This document shows positions 51,456-60,093 of a DNA stretch of 64,000 bases, in pieces. Origin of the DNA: Sphingobacteriales bacterium (GTDB taxonomy: Bacteria > Bacteroidota > Bacteroidia > Chitinophagales > Chitinophagaceae). Position numbers and translations under genes: made by a program. Below the pieces are notes generated by a model. That model was not told the DNA's origin and did not search any database. It saw nothing but the letters and a program-made list of their open reading frames with translations. Numbering within the stretch: the first letter of the stretch is position 1; every line of letters begins with the position of its first letter. The stretch lies in NCBI GenBank assembly GCA_003963365.1, contig RXJG01000004.1, positions 1,246,554 to 1,310,553 of the forward strand, written 5' to 3'.

Positions 51456-52736
51456 TTAGTTGGTTGTGATTGTTTCTTTAAATACAATTCCATGTTCCGC
51501 CAATTCTTCTAATACTGGCTCATAAATTTCTTTCACCACCGGTATTTGTATTCCTGTTAACTGAATCTTTCCTCTTAATATTAATTTAGCTGCAATGCCT
51601 AATGGCAATCCCACTGTTTTTGCCATAGCAGTATGTAAACTGTCATCTCCCTTCACAATTAAACTGCTTTCAACTTTTGACTTTTTACTTTTGACTTCGT
51701 ACTCTATTTCATGCAGCATTACAATCATATCTTTATCGTGTGGCTGCATCGCTAATTTTGTTTCCAATAAATACTGCATTATATCAGCTGAACTTTTTGC
51801 ATTGGCCGGCACATTAGTTTCATCAAACAAACCCAGGAACTCATATAATTCCTCATTCTCATCATTTACAAAAGGAGTAATGCCTTTTGCCCATTCTTTA
51901 TATGTTAAACCATCTGTTTGCAAATTATCGGTATCGTTCGTTAACCCTGCATCAATAATATAATCCCATGCTTTATTGTAAGCAGGATAACGCAAAGTTG
52001 TTCTTATAAATGTTTCTGCTTTATCCAAATGATAAAGCGGAATATAACTTAATGAATCACGGTTGGGATAAGTAGCCAGCACATCCAATCCTTCAATGGC
52101 AATATCATCACTGTCTTCAAAAACTTTATCATAAGCAACAGTAACAGTCTTTCCATCTTTTTTATAAATGGCTCCTGCTTTTCCTGCTAATACAACGTTT
52201 CTTGGGTTCCAGCTTATTTTATAATGCCATGGATTATTATCACTTTCAGGTGCTACCAATCCACCGCAATGCGATTTAAAAGAAGTAACTGTTCCACCTT
52301 TTGCTTCAATTTCATGAAAGAGTTTCATGGCACTCATATGGTCAATGCCCGGGTCTAATCCTATCTCACATAAAAACAACAAATTATTTGCTTCAATTTT
52401 TTCTTTCAGGTTGCGGATGCCTTCATCTACATACGAAGCTGTGAGCAAATTCTTTTTCAGTTCCACACAATCGGTAGCTACCAAATAATGCAAATGTGCA
52501 GGCATCATGGAAATAACAATATCAGCAGTTGTAATTATTTCTCTGCGGGCATTGGCATCAGTAATATCCAGTTGAATGGCCCTGGTGTGAGCAACTTTCT
52601 TTGTTTTGCTTTCAATCAGTTCTTTACTGGCATCAGCCACCAGCAGTATCCAGTCGTATTTCCGGCCTTCTTCAATGAGGTACTCAATTAAAACAGTGGC
52701 CGATTTCCCGGCTCCAAACAACGCAATCGTTTTCAA
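51456..52736 (-). CDS. Saccharopine dehydrogenase-like reductase
   Basis: A 426-residue NAD(P)-dependent protein with Rossmann start IALFGAGKSATVLIEYL, DIVISMMPAHLHYLVATDC, LCEIGLDPGIDHMSAMKLF and FKSHCGGLVAPESDNNPWHYK. These match saccharopine dehydrogenase (glutamate-forming, LYS9-like). The reaction may be in lysine degradation, but no LKR partner is seen. A loop at residues 347-356 (EVKSKKSKVE) is encoded by a 28-bp heptad-repeat element. It is convergent with the sirtuin gene. Confidence 0.9.
   Translation of the reverse strand: MKTIALFGAGKSATVLIEYLIEEGRKYDWILLVADASKELIESKTKKVAHTRAIQLDITDANARREIITTADIVISMMPAHLHYLVATDCVELKKNLLTASYVDEGIRNLKEKIEANNLLFLCEIGLDPGIDHMSAMKLFHEIEAKGGTVTSFKSHCGGLVAPESDNNPWHYKISWNPRNVVLAGKAGAIYKKDGKTVTVAYDKVFEDSDDIAIEGLDVLATYPNRDSLSYIPLYHLDKAETFIRTTLRYPAYNKAWDYIIDAGLTNDTDNLQTDGLTYKEWAKGITPFVNDENEELYEFLGLFDETNVPANAKSSADIMQYLLETKLAMQPHDKDMIVMLHEIEYEVKSKKSKVESSLIVKGDDSLHTAMAKTVGLPLGIAAKLILRGKIQLTGIQIPVVKEIYEPVLEELAEHGIVFKETITTN
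51671..51698. repeat. 28-bp heptad-repeat element inside the saccharopine dehydrogenase-like gene
   Basis: Plus strand: CAACTTT TGACTTT TTACTTT TGACTTC, four 7-mers. Read on the minus strand it encodes EVKSKKSKVE from an exact codon boundary. Confidence 0.85.
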
Positions 52737-52778
52737 TTTTCGGTAAATTTTGGCGGCAAGCTAAGGCATTTAACGCAA

Positions 52779-52810
52779 TTTGATTATGTGGTCATTTACC
52801 GATATTTTTG
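52779..52810 (+). promoter_or_regulatory. Bacteroidota-type promoter of pdhB
   Basis: A perfect TTTG (52779-52782) and a perfect TAnnTTTG, TATTTTTG (52803-52810), are separated by 20 bp. The predicted start near 52815 lies about 20 bases before the ATG at 52836. It also supports that ATG over the in-frame GTG at 52788, which is upstream of the predicted start. Confidence 0.75.
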
Positions 52811-52835
52811 CTGCTCTTTAAAAAGAACTATTCCA

Positions 52836-53819
52836 ATGAGACAAATTGCTTTCAGAGAAGCTTTACGTGAAGCGATGCAGGAAGAAATGCGCAGGGATGA
52901 ACGTGTTTTTTTAATGGGTGAAGAGGTAGCCGAGTACAACGGAGCCTATAAAGTAAGCCAGGGAATGCTGGACGAATTTGGCGAGAAGAGGGTGATAGAT
53001 ACACCTATCGCCGAGTTAGGTTTTGCCGCCATTGCAGTGGGTGCTGCACAAAATGGCCTGCGTCCCATTGTGGAATTTATGACATGGAACTTTGCCGTTT
53101 TGCCTTTAGACCAGATTTTAAATACAGCCTCAAAAATGCTGGCCATGAGTGGCGGTCAGGTGGGCTGTCCTATCGTGTTCCGCGGACCTAATGGTTCTGC
53201 CGGTCAGTTAGGTGCCCAGCACTCTACTGCTTTTGAAAGCATGTATGCTAACATTCCCGGTTTAAAAGTTATTTCTGTAAGTAATCCTTATGATGCAAAA
53301 GGATTATTAAAAAGTGCTATCCGTGATGATGACCCGGTTATGTTTATGGAAAGTGAAGTAATGTATGGTGAAAAAGGTGAAGTACCGGAAGAAGAATATT
53401 TGATTCCCATTGGTAAAGCAGATATTAAGCGTCCCGGCCGTGATGTGACGATTGTTTCTTTTAATAAGATGATGAAAGTGGCTTTAGGTGCGGCCGAAGA
53501 ACTGGCGAAAGAAGGTATTGAAGCTGAAGTAATCGATTTAAGAACGATTCGTCCGATGGATTGGTTCACGATATTAGAAAGTGTGAAAAAGACAAACCGC
53601 TTAGTGATTGTAGAAGAGCAATGGCCATTTGCTTCTGTGTCATCTGAAATTTCTTACCGCATACAAAAAGAAGGGTTTGATTATTTAGATGCTCCTATCC
53701 GCCGTATCACATCTGCAGATGCGCCGATGCACTATGCACCAAACTTAGTTGCTTTGTATTTACCTGATGTAGCAAGAACAGTGAAGCTGGTGAAGGAAGT
53801 GATGTATATGAAAAAGTAA
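52836..53819 (+). CDS. pdhB: Pyruvate dehydrogenase E1 component, beta subunit
   Basis: The ATG at 52836 (MRQIAFREALREAMQEEM) gives 327 residues. The promoter position rules against a longer form. Signatures are FLMGEEVAEYNGAYKVSQGML, DTPIAELGFAAIAVGAA, FMTWNFAVLPLDQILN, GPNGSAGQLGAQHSTAFE, SNPYDAKGLLKSAIRD and EEQWPFASVSSEI. Its partner pdhA is at 17279-18271, about 35 kb away, and both genes carry TATNTTTG-type -7 elements. The end of the gene runs into a heptad-repeat stretch. Confidence 0.95.
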   Translation: MRQIAFREALREAMQEEMRRDERVFLMGEEVAEYNGAYKVSQGMLDEFGEKRVIDTPIAELGFAAIAVGAAQNGLRPIVEFMTWNFAVLPLDQILNTASKMLAMSGGQVGCPIVFRGPNGSAGQLGAQHSTAFESMYANIPGLKVISVSNPYDAKGLLKSAIRDDDPVMFMESEVMYGEKGEVPEEEYLIPIGKADIKRPGRDVTIVSFNKMMKVALGAAEELAKEGIEAEVIDLRTIRPMDWFTILESVKKTNRLVIVEEQWPFASVSSEISYRIQKEGFDYLDAPIRRITSADAPMHYAPNLVALYLPDVARTVKLVKEVMYMKK

Positions 53820-53856
53820 AAACTAAAAAGTAAAAATTAAAAATTAAAAAGTAAAA
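53815..53856. repeat. Heptad-repeat element, six units, covering the pdhB stop
   Basis: AGTAAAA ACTAAAA AGTAAAA ATTAAAA ATTAAAA AGTAAAA. The first unit contains the pdhB stop codon, as with the element at the aroC end. Confidence 0.75.
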
Positions 53857-53862
53857 ATAGTT

Positions 53863-53898
53863 AAAAGCCCATTCAATTTTGAGTGGGCTTTATTTTTA
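53863..53898 (+). terminator. Terminator between pdhB and the convergent THUMP methyltransferase gene
   Basis: AAAGCCCA / TGGGCTTT with a 12-base loop, followed by ATTTTTATT. It sits at the junction of two convergent genes and touches the end of the minus-strand one, so it may serve both. Confidence 0.8.
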
Positions 53899-55071
53899 TT
53901 GTTCTTTTATTTCTCTGCGGCTGCCGGAATATAGTTCATACTCTAACAAACGACAATCAATAGTACTGTTATAAAATTCTATTCTTCGTTTAGCTTTTAA
54001 TCCTATTTTTTTGGCCAACTCCATATTACCGGTAAACACATAACCGAAATAGCCGCCACACTTCTGTTTCATAAAATCTCCGATACGACTATAAGTTTCT
54101 TCCAATGCTTTTATATCTCCCAACCGTTCACCATATTCAGGATTGATCATCATGACTCCTTTTTCATTGGGGGGAACACTTGTTAAAGCAAAATCACAAA
54201 CAGCAAACTCCATCAGTTTATGAACACCTGCTGCCACTGCATTTTTCTTTGCATTCTCAATTGCCTTTGGATTATAATCAGTCGCAATAATTTTTAAACC
54301 GGGCACATCAATAATTTGTTCTTCCAGTAAAGCATCTTCTTTTTGATAAACAGTTTCATCATATCCCTGCAAATGCATAAACGCATAATTAGTGCGAAAC
54401 AAACCCGGTCTTCTGTTAGTAGCTATCAAAGCTGCTTCTATTGCTAATGTTCCTGAACCACACATAGGATTAATGAAAGGAGAATGCTTATCCCAATTGG
54501 TAGCGAAAATAGTAGCAGCCGCTAATCCTTCCAGCATAGGAGCAAGACCCGGTATTTTTCTATACCCGTGTCTCGCTAATGAATCACCTGAAGTATCAAT
54601 AAAAATTTCAGCTTCTTCATTTTTCCAATGTAAATGAATTACTGCACCGGTTAACTCTGCACCAGTCGATGGTCTTATTCCTCTTTTGTCACGAAGCCGG
54701 TCAACTACCGCATCTTTTACTCTTAAATTAGCAAACATGCTGTTGTTGATAGTAGGATTATTGACATTGCTGGTAACAGAAAAATATCCGGGCCCGGGTA
54801 ACAGCTTTTCCCATGGATAATTTTTCAGGTTGTTGTAAATATCGTTGGCATCATTGGCAGTAAATTGTTTCAGGCTGTATAAAACCTGGCTGGCACAACG
54901 AAGGTTTAAATTCAGTTTGATGCAATCATTAATGGTACCTTTCAATTTAACACCGGTAATAAATGTTTCTTCAATAGTAAATCCCAGTTCTTTTACTTCC
55001 TGTTCCAAATAAGGAGCAATTCTTTTATGGCAGGTGATGATGATGGAGGAGATGGTGGTATAAGGATTCAT
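53896..55071 (-). CDS. THUMP-domain class I RNA methyltransferase (RlmL/TrmN type)
   Basis: The 391 residues hold an N-terminal THUMP region (about 40-160, ending AVIHLHWKNEEAEIFIDTSGDSLARHGYR). A Rossmann methyltransferase domain follows with FINPMCGSGTLAIEAALIA and IIATDYNPKAIENAKKNA. The catalytic NPPY motif reads NPEYGERLG. It probably makes N2-methylguanosine in rRNA or tRNA. It is encoded 7 bases downstream of the helicase gene in the same direction, so both may act in ribosome maturation. Confidence 0.92.
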   Translation of the reverse strand: MNPYTTISSIIITCHKRIAPYLEQEVKELGFTIEETFITGVKLKGTINDCIKLNLNLRCASQVLYSLKQFTANDANDIYNNLKNYPWEKLLPGPGYFSVTSNVNNPTINNSMFANLRVKDAVVDRLRDKRGIRPSTGAELTGAVIHLHWKNEEAEIFIDTSGDSLARHGYRKIPGLAPMLEGLAAATIFATNWDKHSPFINPMCGSGTLAIEAALIATNRRPGLFRTNYAFMHLQGYDETVYQKEDALLEEQIIDVPGLKIIATDYNPKAIENAKKNAVAAGVHKLMEFAVCDFALTSVPPNEKGVMMINPEYGERLGDIKALEETYSRIGDFMKQKCGGYFGYVFTGNMELAKKIGLKAKRRIEFYNSTIDCRLLEYELYSGSRREIKEQ

Positions 55072-55078
55072 GCTGAAT

Positions 55079-56407
55079 TTATTTTGCTACAGCAATCTTT
55101 ACTTTTTTGTTTTTAATTTTTTCATCTTTTATCAGGTGCAGCATTGAGTTTACTTTTATTTTTCTTACACCCACAAATGAAAAGAAATCTTTTACCTCTA
55201 TCAAACCAATATCTTCTTTTTTCAGTTTGCCTTTGTTGGTGAGAAAACCAACAATATCAATTTTGTTTATTTTATCTTTTTTACCGGCAGCAATAAATAA
55301 AGTGGTCCAGCTGGGTTTATCGGGAAGCGTAATTGTTTCGGGTAAGGTTATTTGTTCTGTATTGGCAGGAATATATTCCGGTATCTTTTCTCCCGGTCCA
55401 ATAATTAAAATAGCCGTACCGCTGGCATCCATCCTGGCTGTTCTTCCGTTACGGTGAGTAAATACATCTTCACTCATGGGCAAATGATAATGGATGATGT
55501 AACGGATATGGGCAATATCCAAACCTCTTGCGGCAAGATCGGTTGTGACTAAAATATTAGAAGTTCCATTTCTGAATTTACACAAAGCAGCATCCCGTTC
55601 TCTTTGTTCCATTGCTCCATGATAAAATACATTGTGGATGTCTTTCTCTTTCAGCAAAGTGCTGGAACGTTCAACGGACTCTCTATGGTTACAAAAGACG
55701 ATAGTAGAACGATTCCCCAGCATACAGATCAACCGGAAGAGTGCATCTACTTTATCTTTTTCATCACTTAGTAAAACTTTTACTTCCAGTTTGGAATCGG
55801 CCTCTTCGCTGTCAGCTAAAAAATCAAGCTTTACCGGTTCCTGCAATCCAACAAAATCAGGTATCACTTCTAATGAAGTGGCAGAAGTTAATATTCTTTT
55901 TTGCACAGCAGGCAATGAACCAATAATAAACGACATCTCTTCCTGGAAACCCAATTCAAGTGATTTATCAAATTCATCCAGCACCAGCGTTTCAATAGTA
56001 GCTGTTTTGATATTTCCTCTTCGTATATGATCTGCCAGGCGACCGGGTGTACCAATAATCAAAGCTGGAGCTTGTATCAAATTGTTTTCTTCGATCTCCC
56101 TCTTATGCCCGCCATAGCAGCAGGTTACTTTTAAATTTAATCCCAGGCTTTTAAAAACCTGTTCAATCTGCAAAGCCAGTTCACGGGAAGGAACAATGAT
56201 AAGCGCTTTAGTGTTGTTATTAGCCGTTTGCAGCAATGGAACGATGGGCAATAAAAAAGCCAGCGTTTTACCGGAACCGGTGGCGGATAATAAAATAATA
56301 TTTTGGTGATTACTGTAAGCCTCCATAGCCGATACCTGCATTTCGTTCAATGCTCTGATGCCGATATTGGAAAGGATAGTATCCAGCAATGCTTTTTTGT
56401 TTTGCAT
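55079..56407 (-). CDS. DEAD-box RNA helicase, DbpA-like
   Basis: The 442 residues include LLSATGSGKTLAFLLPI (motif I), PSRELALQ, GTPGRLADH, LDEFDKSLELGF (DEAD reads DEFD), SAT in ILTSATSLE, FCNHRESVE and HRNGRTARM (HRxGRxxR). A C-terminal DbpA-type RNA-binding domain begins near 365 (FIAAGKKDKINKIDIVGFLTN, SFVGVRKIKVNSML). DbpA binds 23S rRNA hairpin 92 and aids large-subunit assembly (family knowledge). It is adjacent to the THUMP methyltransferase. The DEFD in place of DEAD is a visible variant. Confidence 0.92.
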   Translation of the reverse strand: MQNKKALLDTILSNIGIRALNEMQVSAMEAYSNHQNIILLSATGSGKTLAFLLPIVPLLQTANNNTKALIIVPSRELALQIEQVFKSLGLNLKVTCCYGGHKREIEENNLIQAPALIIGTPGRLADHIRRGNIKTATIETLVLDEFDKSLELGFQEEMSFIIGSLPAVQKRILTSATSLEVIPDFVGLQEPVKLDFLADSEEADSKLEVKVLLSDEKDKVDALFRLICMLGNRSTIVFCNHRESVERSSTLLKEKDIHNVFYHGAMEQRERDAALCKFRNGTSNILVTTDLAARGLDIAHIRYIIHYHLPMSEDVFTHRNGRTARMDASGTAILIIGPGEKIPEYIPANTEQITLPETITLPDKPSWTTLFIAAGKKDKINKIDIVGFLTNKGKLKKEDIGLIEVKDFFSFVGVRKIKVNSMLHLIKDEKIKNKKVKIAVAK

Positions 56408-56481
56408 AGCGGCGAAGGTAAAGAAGTTTAAATGCAGAGTGACATGGAGTTTAGGTGCCTCTTTATTAACCTAACAATCGT

Positions 56482-56489
56482 TATCTTTG
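56482..56489 (+). promoter_or_regulatory. Candidate -7 promoter element of the thiolase gene
   Basis: TATCTTTG matches TAnnTTTG perfectly. A good TTTG at the -33 position is missing (nearest is TTTA at 56462-56465, 16 bp away). The preceding CTAACAATC (56471-56479) also precedes the -7-like element of the TonB receptor gene at 45690. Confidence 0.5.
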
Positions 56490-56535
56490 CGCATCTTTTG
56501 AATTTTTACTCTTTAATTTTGAATTAAATAACCAT

Positions 56536-57714
56536 ATGAAAGAAGTTGTTATTGTATCTGCCGTTAGAACTCCCATTGGAAGTTTTGGTGGTAGTTTAAA
56601 AAGTTTAAGTGCTACACAGTTAGGAGCGATTGCTATTAAAGGGGCCGTTACCAAAGCAGGATTAAAACCAGAAGATATACAGGACGTTTTAATGGGCTGT
56701 GTTATCCAGGCCAATCTGGGACAGGCACCGGCAAGACAGGCTGCTAAATTTGCTGGTTTGCCCAATAGTGTGAATTGTACAACGGTAAATAAAGTTTGTG
56801 CCAGTGGAATGAAAGCCATTGCTCAGGCAGCACAGAGTATTGCTTTGGGTGATGCGGATATTGTAGTGGCTGGTGGAATGGAAAGTATGAGCAATGTTCC
56901 TTTTTATGCAGACAGTGTTCGTTGGGGAAATAAATATGGTAATACATCTTTAATTGATGGTTTAGCAAAAGATGGCTTGACGGATGTGTATGATGGAAAA
57001 GCGATGGGCAATGCGGCTGAATTATGTGCCAAAGAATGTGGCATCAGCAGGGAAGACCAGGATGCATTTGCTATTGAAAGTTATAAGCGTTCACAAGCTG
57101 CCTGGGAAAAAGGTTTGTTCGCTAATGAAATTGTTCCTGTAGAAATTCCGCAGCGTAAAGGCGATCCCATTGTGTTTGCCAAAGATGAGGAACCTTATAA
57201 TGTTAAGTTTGATAAGATTCCTTCGCTAAGTCCGGCCTTTCAAAAAGATGGAACAGTAACCGCTGCCAATGCTTCCACTATGAATGATGGTGCAGCAGCA
57301 TTAGTGCTGATGAGTGCTGATAAAGCAAAAGAATTGGGATTAAAACCTATTGCCAAAATAAGATCGTATGCAGATGCGGAGCAGGCACCGGAATGGTTTA
57401 CCACCACTCCTTCATTAGCTGTTCCTAAAGCAGTAGCTAAAGCAGGATTGAAAATGGAGGACATTAGCTATTGGGAGTTGAATGAAGCATTTGCTGTGGT
57501 AGGAATTGAAAACTCTAAAAGAATGAAACTAGATCCTGCTAAAGTGAATGTACATGGTGGAGCTGTTTCATTGGGGCATCCATTGGGTTGCAGCGGAGCA
57601 AGAATCATCGTTACGCTGATCAATGTATTAAAAGCCAACAATGCAAAATTTGGTGCTGCCGGAATTTGTAATGGTGGAGGCGGAGCCAGTGCCATGGTGA
57701 TTGAGAATGTTTAA
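56536..57714 (+). CDS. Acetyl-CoA C-acyltransferase (thiolase)
   Basis: A 392-residue thiolase. The acyl-enzyme Cys lies in NKVCASGMKAIAQAAQSI (about residue 88); the second site is GGAVSLGHPLGCSGARI, with NGGGGASAMVIE at the end and ELNEAFAVV. It could be biosynthetic (AtoB/PhaA) or a beta-oxidation thiolase (FadA). No hydratase or dehydrogenase neighbours decide between them. It is monocistronic, with its own -7 element and terminator. Confidence 0.93.
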   Translation: MKEVVIVSAVRTPIGSFGGSLKSLSATQLGAIAIKGAVTKAGLKPEDIQDVLMGCVIQANLGQAPARQAAKFAGLPNSVNCTTVNKVCASGMKAIAQAAQSIALGDADIVVAGGMESMSNVPFYADSVRWGNKYGNTSLIDGLAKDGLTDVYDGKAMGNAAELCAKECGISREDQDAFAIESYKRSQAAWEKGLFANEIVPVEIPQRKGDPIVFAKDEEPYNVKFDKIPSLSPAFQKDGTVTAANASTMNDGAAALVLMSADKAKELGLKPIAKIRSYADAEQAPEWFTTTPSLAVPKAVAKAGLKMEDISYWELNEAFAVVGIENSKRMKLDPAKVNVHGGAVSLGHPLGCSGARIIVTLINVLKANNAKFGAAGICNGGGGASAMVIENV

Positions 57715-57734
57715 TACAGAAAGTTTAATTAAAT

Positions 57735-57762
57735 AAAAGGGATGCAACTGCATCCCTTTTTT
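57735..57762 (+). terminator. Terminator after the thiolase gene
   Basis: GGGATGC-AACT-GCATCCC flanked by AAAA and TTTTTTG. Confidence 0.9.
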
Positions 57763-57873
57763 GTTAGCATCGGATGCTTCACAAATTTTTAACTCCTTTG
57801 ATTTAACCTTTTCTTTAAACTGGCTGTGGAAATTATAACGTTAAGCATCCTCATTCCACTTACACTTTCCGTT

Positions 57874-58527
57874 ATGAGATTAATGCTGAAACTCCTGTTC
57901 ACCATTTTATTAATGGGTATTTGTCTTAGTTTACTTGCCTGGTTCTTCTGGTATAAGCCTAAACTCAATCATAATAAACCGTTTTCCACTGTAAAATCAG
58001 TTATAGTAGATGAGGCATTTACATCAGTAATTAGAGATAAAGCATCTGAAGCAAAGAAATTTGTTCAGCAAAGATCTTTTAACCGCAGCATTTGCTTTTT
58101 AGTGGACATTAAAATTGAATCAGGTAAGAATCGGTTCTTTGTATATGATTTTAAAAGAGATTCTCTGCTAAATGCAGGTTTAGTTACGCATGGCAGTTGC
58201 AATGAAAGATGGTTAAATGGCAGAAAGTTTGGGAATAATCCCGGATGTGGTTGTACTTCGCTGGGAAGATACAAGGTTGGAAGTGCGTATACTGGCAGAT
58301 TTGGACTGGCGTATAAATTATACGGCTTAGACAGCAGTAATAGCAATGCTTATAATCGGTTCATAGTTTTGCATTCTATGAATTGCGTTCCGGAAGGAGA
58401 AGTGAGTCCTGCACCTATTTGTCAAAGTCTGGGTTGCCCCACTGTTTCTCCCAATTATTTAAAGTATTTGCAAAAGCTGATTGATAATTCCCCACAACCC
58501 ATTTTACTTTGGATATTTAATGAATAA
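57874..58527 (+). CDS. Membrane-anchored L,D-transpeptidase-like protein (YkuD_2 type)
   Basis: The ATG at 57874 gives 217 residues. The open frame starts earlier at a GTG (57826), but the membrane helix starts here. After one TM segment the domain shows CFLVDIKIESGKNRFFVYDF, LVTHGSCNERW, PGCGCTSLGRYKVG, FIVLHSMN and CQSLGCPTVSP. The last provides the His and Cys of the murein L,D-transpeptidase catalytic-domain family (PF13645). A role in cell-wall modification is inferred from the family. Confidence 0.83.
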   Translation: MRLMLKLLFTILLMGICLSLLAWFFWYKPKLNHNKPFSTVKSVIVDEAFTSVIRDKASEAKKFVQQRSFNRSICFLVDIKIESGKNRFFVYDFKRDSLLNAGLVTHGSCNERWLNGRKFGNNPGCGCTSLGRYKVGSAYTGRFGLAYKLYGLDSSNSNAYNRFIVLHSMNCVPEGEVSPAPICQSLGCPTVSPNYLKYLQKLIDNSPQPILLWIFNE

Positions 58528-58530
58528 AAA

Positions 58531-58552
58531 AAGTCCTGCAGTGGCAGGACTA
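58531..58552 (-). terminator. Terminator of the pyk transcript
   Basis: AGTCCTGC-AGTG-GCAGGACT. On the minus strand it is followed by TTTTTTTATTC, a strong U-run, so it ends the pfkA-pyk transcript. On the plus strand the following AAATATTTTT is weaker. Confidence 0.88.
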
Positions 58553-58576
58553 AATATTTTTATTTGATCATCAATC

Positions 58577-60070
58577 TTATTCCACTTTAGTAATCTTAAG
58601 CATATTGGTTGGCAGGTGTAAATGTATGGGGGTACTTCCGGTATTTATAACGGTACTGCCGCTTTTAATAAAACCACGTTCTTTTAGTATTTGTATCTGG
58701 TCAAAAATGATATCGTCCAGACTTTCTTCTTCTGCATAGAAGAAGGCTCTTACACCCCAGCTTAAACTTAACTGGTTAACCAATGTTTTTTCTTTAGTAA
58801 AAATATACAAAGGAGATTTTGGACGATAACTGCTCAGCATAAATGCTGTGTAACCACTTTGCGTCATCCCAACTAATGCATCAGCATTTACATCTCTTGC
58901 AATTTTACAGGCGTTATAGCAAACGGCGTCACTCAGGAAGGAAGGTGAATGTGGCTGAGGTTCCAAATCATCCTCCCGGTTGTAACGGTATTCTTTGCTT
59001 TCCACTTCGTTGATGATCTTAACCATGGTTTGTACCACTAATGCCGGGTGCATACCGGTAGCTGTTTCACCGCTCAGCATTACAGCATCGGCACCTTCTA
59101 ATACGGCATTGGCTACATCAGTGATCTCACTTCTGTTTGGCTTAACACGGTCAATCATACTTTCCATCATCTGCGTTGCCACAATTACCGGCTTGGCACG
59201 ATGGATACATTTACGGATAATATCTTTTTGAATTAAAGGAACTTTTTCAACCGGTAATTCAACACCCAAATCACCTCGGGCAACCATGATACCATCACTT
59301 TCAACAATGATATCACGGATATTGACGATCGCTTCAGGTTTTTCAATTTTAGCAATAATCTTGGTCTTGCTTTTTCTTTCATCCAGTTTATTACGCAGGA
59401 TAACGATGTCTTTTACGTGACGAACAAAAGATAAAGCTACCCAATCCAGTTGCTGATCAATTATAAATTCCAGGTCAGCTAAATCTTTTTCCGTTAAAGC
59501 CGGAAGAGAAATTTTGGTATCGGGTAAGTTGATTCCTTTTTTGGAAGAAAGCCTTCCACCCAGTGTAACCTGTACTTTCACATCTCCATTCTTCTCAATA
59601 TCTTTTACTACTACTTCCAGCTTACCATCATCAATTAAAATGATATTTCCCAGTTTTACATCTTTATGAAGATCAGGATAGGAAACATAAATTTTTTCTT
59701 TGGTGCCTATACATTTTTCATTGGTAAACGTAAGGATATCACCTTCCGCCACATCAATACCACCATTCTCCATTTCCCCTACTCTCAGCTTTGGTCCCTG
59801 CAAATCACCGAGGATAGCAATGTTGTAAGGTTCTTTAGTATTGATCTCACGGATATAGTTAATGATCTTTGCTTTGTCTTCATGTGCGCCGTGAGAAAAG
59901 TTTAACCGGAAAACATTCACACCGGCTTTCACCAGTTCCAGCAATTTTTCATACGTATCACAGGCCGGGCCAACAGTAGCCACAATTTTTGTACGATGAG
60001 CATTAAAATGTTCAATACCTGCCTGGTTATCCATTTCCTGGTGTGTGTATTTGGAAATATTCTTTGACAT
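58577..60070 (-). CDS. pyk: Pyruvate kinase
   Basis: Makes pyruvate and ATP from PEP and ADP. The 497 residues include TKIVATVGPACDTYEKL, FRLNFSHGAHEDK, KGINLPDTKISLPALTEKD, IIAKIEKPEAIVNI with the catalytic Lys, DGIMVARGDLGVELP and the C-terminal allosteric domain. Starts at Met1 or Met13 are both possible. It lies behind pfkA in the same direction, separated by a 121-bp spacer with an inverted pair of heptad elements, so the two glycolytic kinases are likely co-transcribed. Confidence 0.96.
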   Translation of the reverse strand: MSKNISKYTHQEMDNQAGIEHFNAHRTKIVATVGPACDTYEKLLELVKAGVNVFRLNFSHGAHEDKAKIINYIREINTKEPYNIAILGDLQGPKLRVGEMENGGIDVAEGDILTFTNEKCIGTKEKIYVSYPDLHKDVKLGNIILIDDGKLEVVVKDIEKNGDVKVQVTLGGRLSSKKGINLPDTKISLPALTEKDLADLEFIIDQQLDWVALSFVRHVKDIVILRNKLDERKSKTKIIAKIEKPEAIVNIRDIIVESDGIMVARGDLGVELPVEKVPLIQKDIIRKCIHRAKPVIVATQMMESMIDRVKPNRSEITDVANAVLEGADAVMLSGETATGMHPALVVQTMVKIINEVESKEYRYNREDDLEPQPHSPSFLSDAVCYNACKIARDVNADALVGMTQSGYTAFMLSSYRPKSPLYIFTKEKTLVNQLSLSWGVRAFFYAEEESLDDIIFDQIQILKERGFIKSGSTVINTGSTPIHLHLPTNMLKITKVE

Positions 60071-60093
60071 AATCGTTAGTTTCTGTTTTCTGG

